This document shows, in pieces, positions 4,677 to 6,373 of a stretch of 6,373 nucleotides of DNA. The stretch spans positions 1 through 6,373 of the forward strand of contig JAABSF010000166.1 in NCBI GenBank assembly GCA_011390535.1. The letters run 5' to 3'. The position numbers and the translations under genes were made by a program. Numbering within the stretch: position 1 is the first letter of the stretch; the number at the start of each line of letters is the position of its first letter. Under the pieces are notes generated by a model. The model ran no database searches. It saw only the letters and a list, made by a program, of their open reading frames with translations, and was not told the DNA's origin. Source of the stretch: Deltaproteobacteria bacterium (GTDB lineage: Bacteria > Myxococcota_A > Polyangia > HGW-17 > SLPX01).

Positions 4677-6373
4677 GTGAAAAATAAACTTTTAAAGACC
4701 AATCATAGGCTTTCCAGCAAAGAGCGACGTTCCGGTTTGGCTCAGGAGAGAATACCGCCTGCAAAGAAGATGAACGTCATCTTTAAGGTATGCAATCTCT
4801 GTAATGGTGCTTGTACCTTCTGTTCAATAGGGCCTTCCGGGCGCGATAAGATATCCTGGTCTGATTTTGAGGTGCTGGTTTCCAGGCTTGAGAGACTTGT
4901 AGTTAATCGAGGGCTGGATAAACTGACGCTGACTTTTCATGGTGGAGAACCCACGATGATGGGGGCCTCTTGGTATGAAAAGGCATGTAAGCTTGCCTCG
5001 GCCTTGCCTGTTAAAGTTCAGTTTAATATGCAGTCTAATCTCATTTCTTTTACCCCGGCCATGGTTGATGTTGCTCTGAGATTTGGAATAAAGGTTGGAT
5101 CTTCCATTGATCCGCTCTTCGGAGAGCGGCGCACTAAAAAAGATGAAGACGCTTTTCCCGCCTGGCTGGAAACCTACAAGCGACTGAATGAGCAAGGTCT
5201 GAGAGTGCATCCAATTTTTGTGATAACTTCTGAGGCGCTCCAACGACCTGAAGAGCTGTATAGAATCGCCGAGTCTCTGGGTGGCGTCGCTTCTCATCGT
5301 TTTGTCCTTCAGCTTAACCCTGTTTACCCTCAAGGAAATGCAGCGGAGAGAGACAATCTCTTGATTGATCCAAAAAAATTGGGCGCTTATTACGTTAAGT
5401 TGATGAAGTTGTGGATAGAGAATGGGAGATCGGTGCGACTGCTTCCGTTGGAAAATTTCTTTCGTCGCTTTTCCGGAGAGGAACATCTCTCTTTTCCTTG
5501 TACTTTCGGTGGCAACTGTACATGGAGCCATGTAGGTGTGGATTTCGATCTTAGGGTGGCGGGTTGTGGTCGTCGTCTGGATTCTGAAAAGTATTTAGGC
5601 TCTCTGAGGGAAAATGAGTTTGTAGATATTTTGGAAGGATGTCGGGAAAATCGCCTGATTATACGGCGCAGCAAGTTCTTAAAGGAAGGGGCTTGCCGGG
5701 GTTGTGAATATTTTGCCCTATGTCATGGAGGGTGCCCCGATGATGCCGAGCTGACCGTCGGGGATTTAATGGAAAAACATTCTCTGTGTGAAGGGTATAA
5801 AGTATTTTTTGCAGAGACACGTAAGTTGGCGAAAAAGAAGGATCACTTTCCACCGCCGATTAAACGGCAAACGTTAAAAAAGAGTTCTAAGTTGGTGGTG
5901 TTGGGGGCGGATCCGGTTTTTCTTTCCAATTGGCGACATGACGCGGAAACAGGGCGCAAGGCGGGAAAGCACGAGAAGTGGTTGTTGCCAACAAAAGGTG
6001 GTGAGGTGCTTGGGTTTGACGGATCTTTGGAGAGGTTGTTGACCCGAGATACTAGTATGTTTCGTATCTGGGTGGAAAATCATAGGGTGGGATTTTTGGA
6101 GGGTTGGGAAGAGATGGTGGTGAGACCGGGGGTGAGAGTGGTTTTGTTTGAACCAGCGGGTTTGGAGACGGCAGCCTTAAAGTTGAATCGTTTGGGAGCT
6201 ACAATAATATTGCACTTGCCGGTGATCGTACAGGGTTCAGGGTGGGAAGAAGAGGTTAAGGCGGTTTTCGAGCGATTTTTATCGGATCCCGGTTGGAAAT
6301 CACAAGTTTATCCATTTACTTGGATGATGGCGAACATTGTTCACAATCACGCTGTGCCCATAACAAACGCGTG
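4677..6373 (+). CDS. Radical SAM/SPASM peptide-maturase-like protein (3' partial)
   Basis: Open from the GTG at 4677 to the window end; 565 codons, no stop. The cluster motif CNGACTFC is C42-x3-C46-x2-C49 and binds the SAM-cleaving 4Fe-4S cluster. An extra cysteine, C39, stands three residues before it. HGGEP (88-92) is the SAM-contacting GGEP motif. The SPASM region has C281 (and C275), C297, then CRGCEYFALCHGGC (C340, C343, C349, C353) with the exact C-x2-C-x5-C-x3-C spacing, and C371. It therefore probably carries two auxiliary clusters. Residues ~380-565 are an extension, partly alpha/beta in appearance, that I do not recognise. The start is uncertain: GTG 4677 gives a basic 31-residue lead, while ATG 4770 begins just before the first beta-strand; neither has a well-spaced ribosome site. 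SPASM enzymes typically modify peptides or proteins. The adjacent tyrosine-repeat lipoprotein is the obvious candidate, but partners may lie beyond the window. Confidence 0.93.
   Translation, partial: MKNKLLKTNHRLSSKERRSGLAQERIPPAKKMNVIFKVCNLCNGACTFCSIGPSGRDKISWSDFEVLVSRLERLVVNRGLDKLTLTFHGGEPTMMGASWYEKACKLASALPVKVQFNMQSNLISFTPAMVDVALRFGIKVGSSIDPLFGERRTKKDEDAFPAWLETYKRLNEQGLRVHPIFVITSEALQRPEELYRIAESLGGVASHRFVLQLNPVYPQGNAAERDNLLIDPKKLGAYYVKLMKLWIENGRSVRLLPLENFFRRFSGEEHLSFPCTFGGNCTWSHVGVDFDLRVAGCGRRLDSEKYLGSLRENEFVDILEGCRENRLIIRRSKFLKEGACRGCEYFALCHGGCPDDAELTVGDLMEKHSLCEGYKVFFAETRKLAKKKDHFPPPIKRQTLKKSSKLVVLGADPVFLSNWRHDAETGRKAGKHEKWLLPTKGGEVLGFDGSLERLLTRDTSMFRIWVENHRVGFLEGWEEMVVRPGVRVVLFEPAGLETAALKLNRLGATIILHLPVIVQGSGWEEEVKAVFERFLSDPGWKSQVYPFTWMMANIVHNHAVPITNA

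Noticed and set aside
4824..5531. 235-codon minus-strand frame
   Set aside because: It lies opposite the radical SAM core, whose CxxxCxxC, GGEP and SPASM motifs on the plus strand are unmistakable.

Overview
The window reads as a bacterial chromosome segment of middling GC content. It suggests a Gram-negative of the deltaproteobacterial/Myxococcota kind. The grounds are MopE-type DNDC-D/N-G metal-binding repeats on a beta-propeller, a twin-arginine lipoprotein with CDDGGPGSDY-type cysteine modules, and a REC-GAF-GGDEF signalling protein. This is inference from protein style, not a taxonomic assignment.

Layout. (1) 2-1606 (+): the 3' part of a large secreted protein, with MopE-like repeats followed by a propeller with Asp-boxes. 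Its start lies outside the window. (2) 1607-1768: a short gap with a weak terminator-like hairpin and a heptanucleotide tandem repeat that runs into the stop codon of the next gene. (3) 1769-3175 (-): a REC-GAF-GGDEF diguanylate cyclase-type response regulator with an intact active site and I-site, but an arginine at the guanine-recognition position. A good sigma-70-like promoter precedes it. (4) 3176-3931: about 750 bases without an intact gene. It holds that promoter, an A/T-stem hairpin, a probable transposase C-terminal remnant (3314-3691, -), and from 3817 a strong promoter and structured leader for the next gene. Between 3692 and 3816 I see only broken frames and a T-run. (5) 3932-4654 (+): a predicted Tat-exported lipoprotein. 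Its middle is 30 consecutive X-(D/E)-Y triplets and its end is two six-cysteine modules. (6) 4677-6373 (+): a radical SAM/SPASM protein starting about 22 bases downstream of the lipoprotein stop. It is open at the window edge, so a search needing a stop codon would miss it.

The main point is the pair 3932-6373. A tract with tyrosine at exactly every third residue is followed at once by a radical SAM/SPASM enzyme, the class that modifies ribosomal peptides. The architecture parallels the His-Xaa-Ser repeat systems (HxsA with radical SAM proteins HxsB/HxsC) and the Omega-X-X motifs of three-residue cyclophane peptides, but here with Tyr-Xaa-Asp/Glu. I infer that the enzyme modifies the tract in the cytoplasm and that the folded product is exported by Tat and anchored as a lipoprotein. 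That is a hypothesis; no chemistry can be read from the sequence. The diguanylate cyclase and the propeller protein have no visible functional link to this pair.
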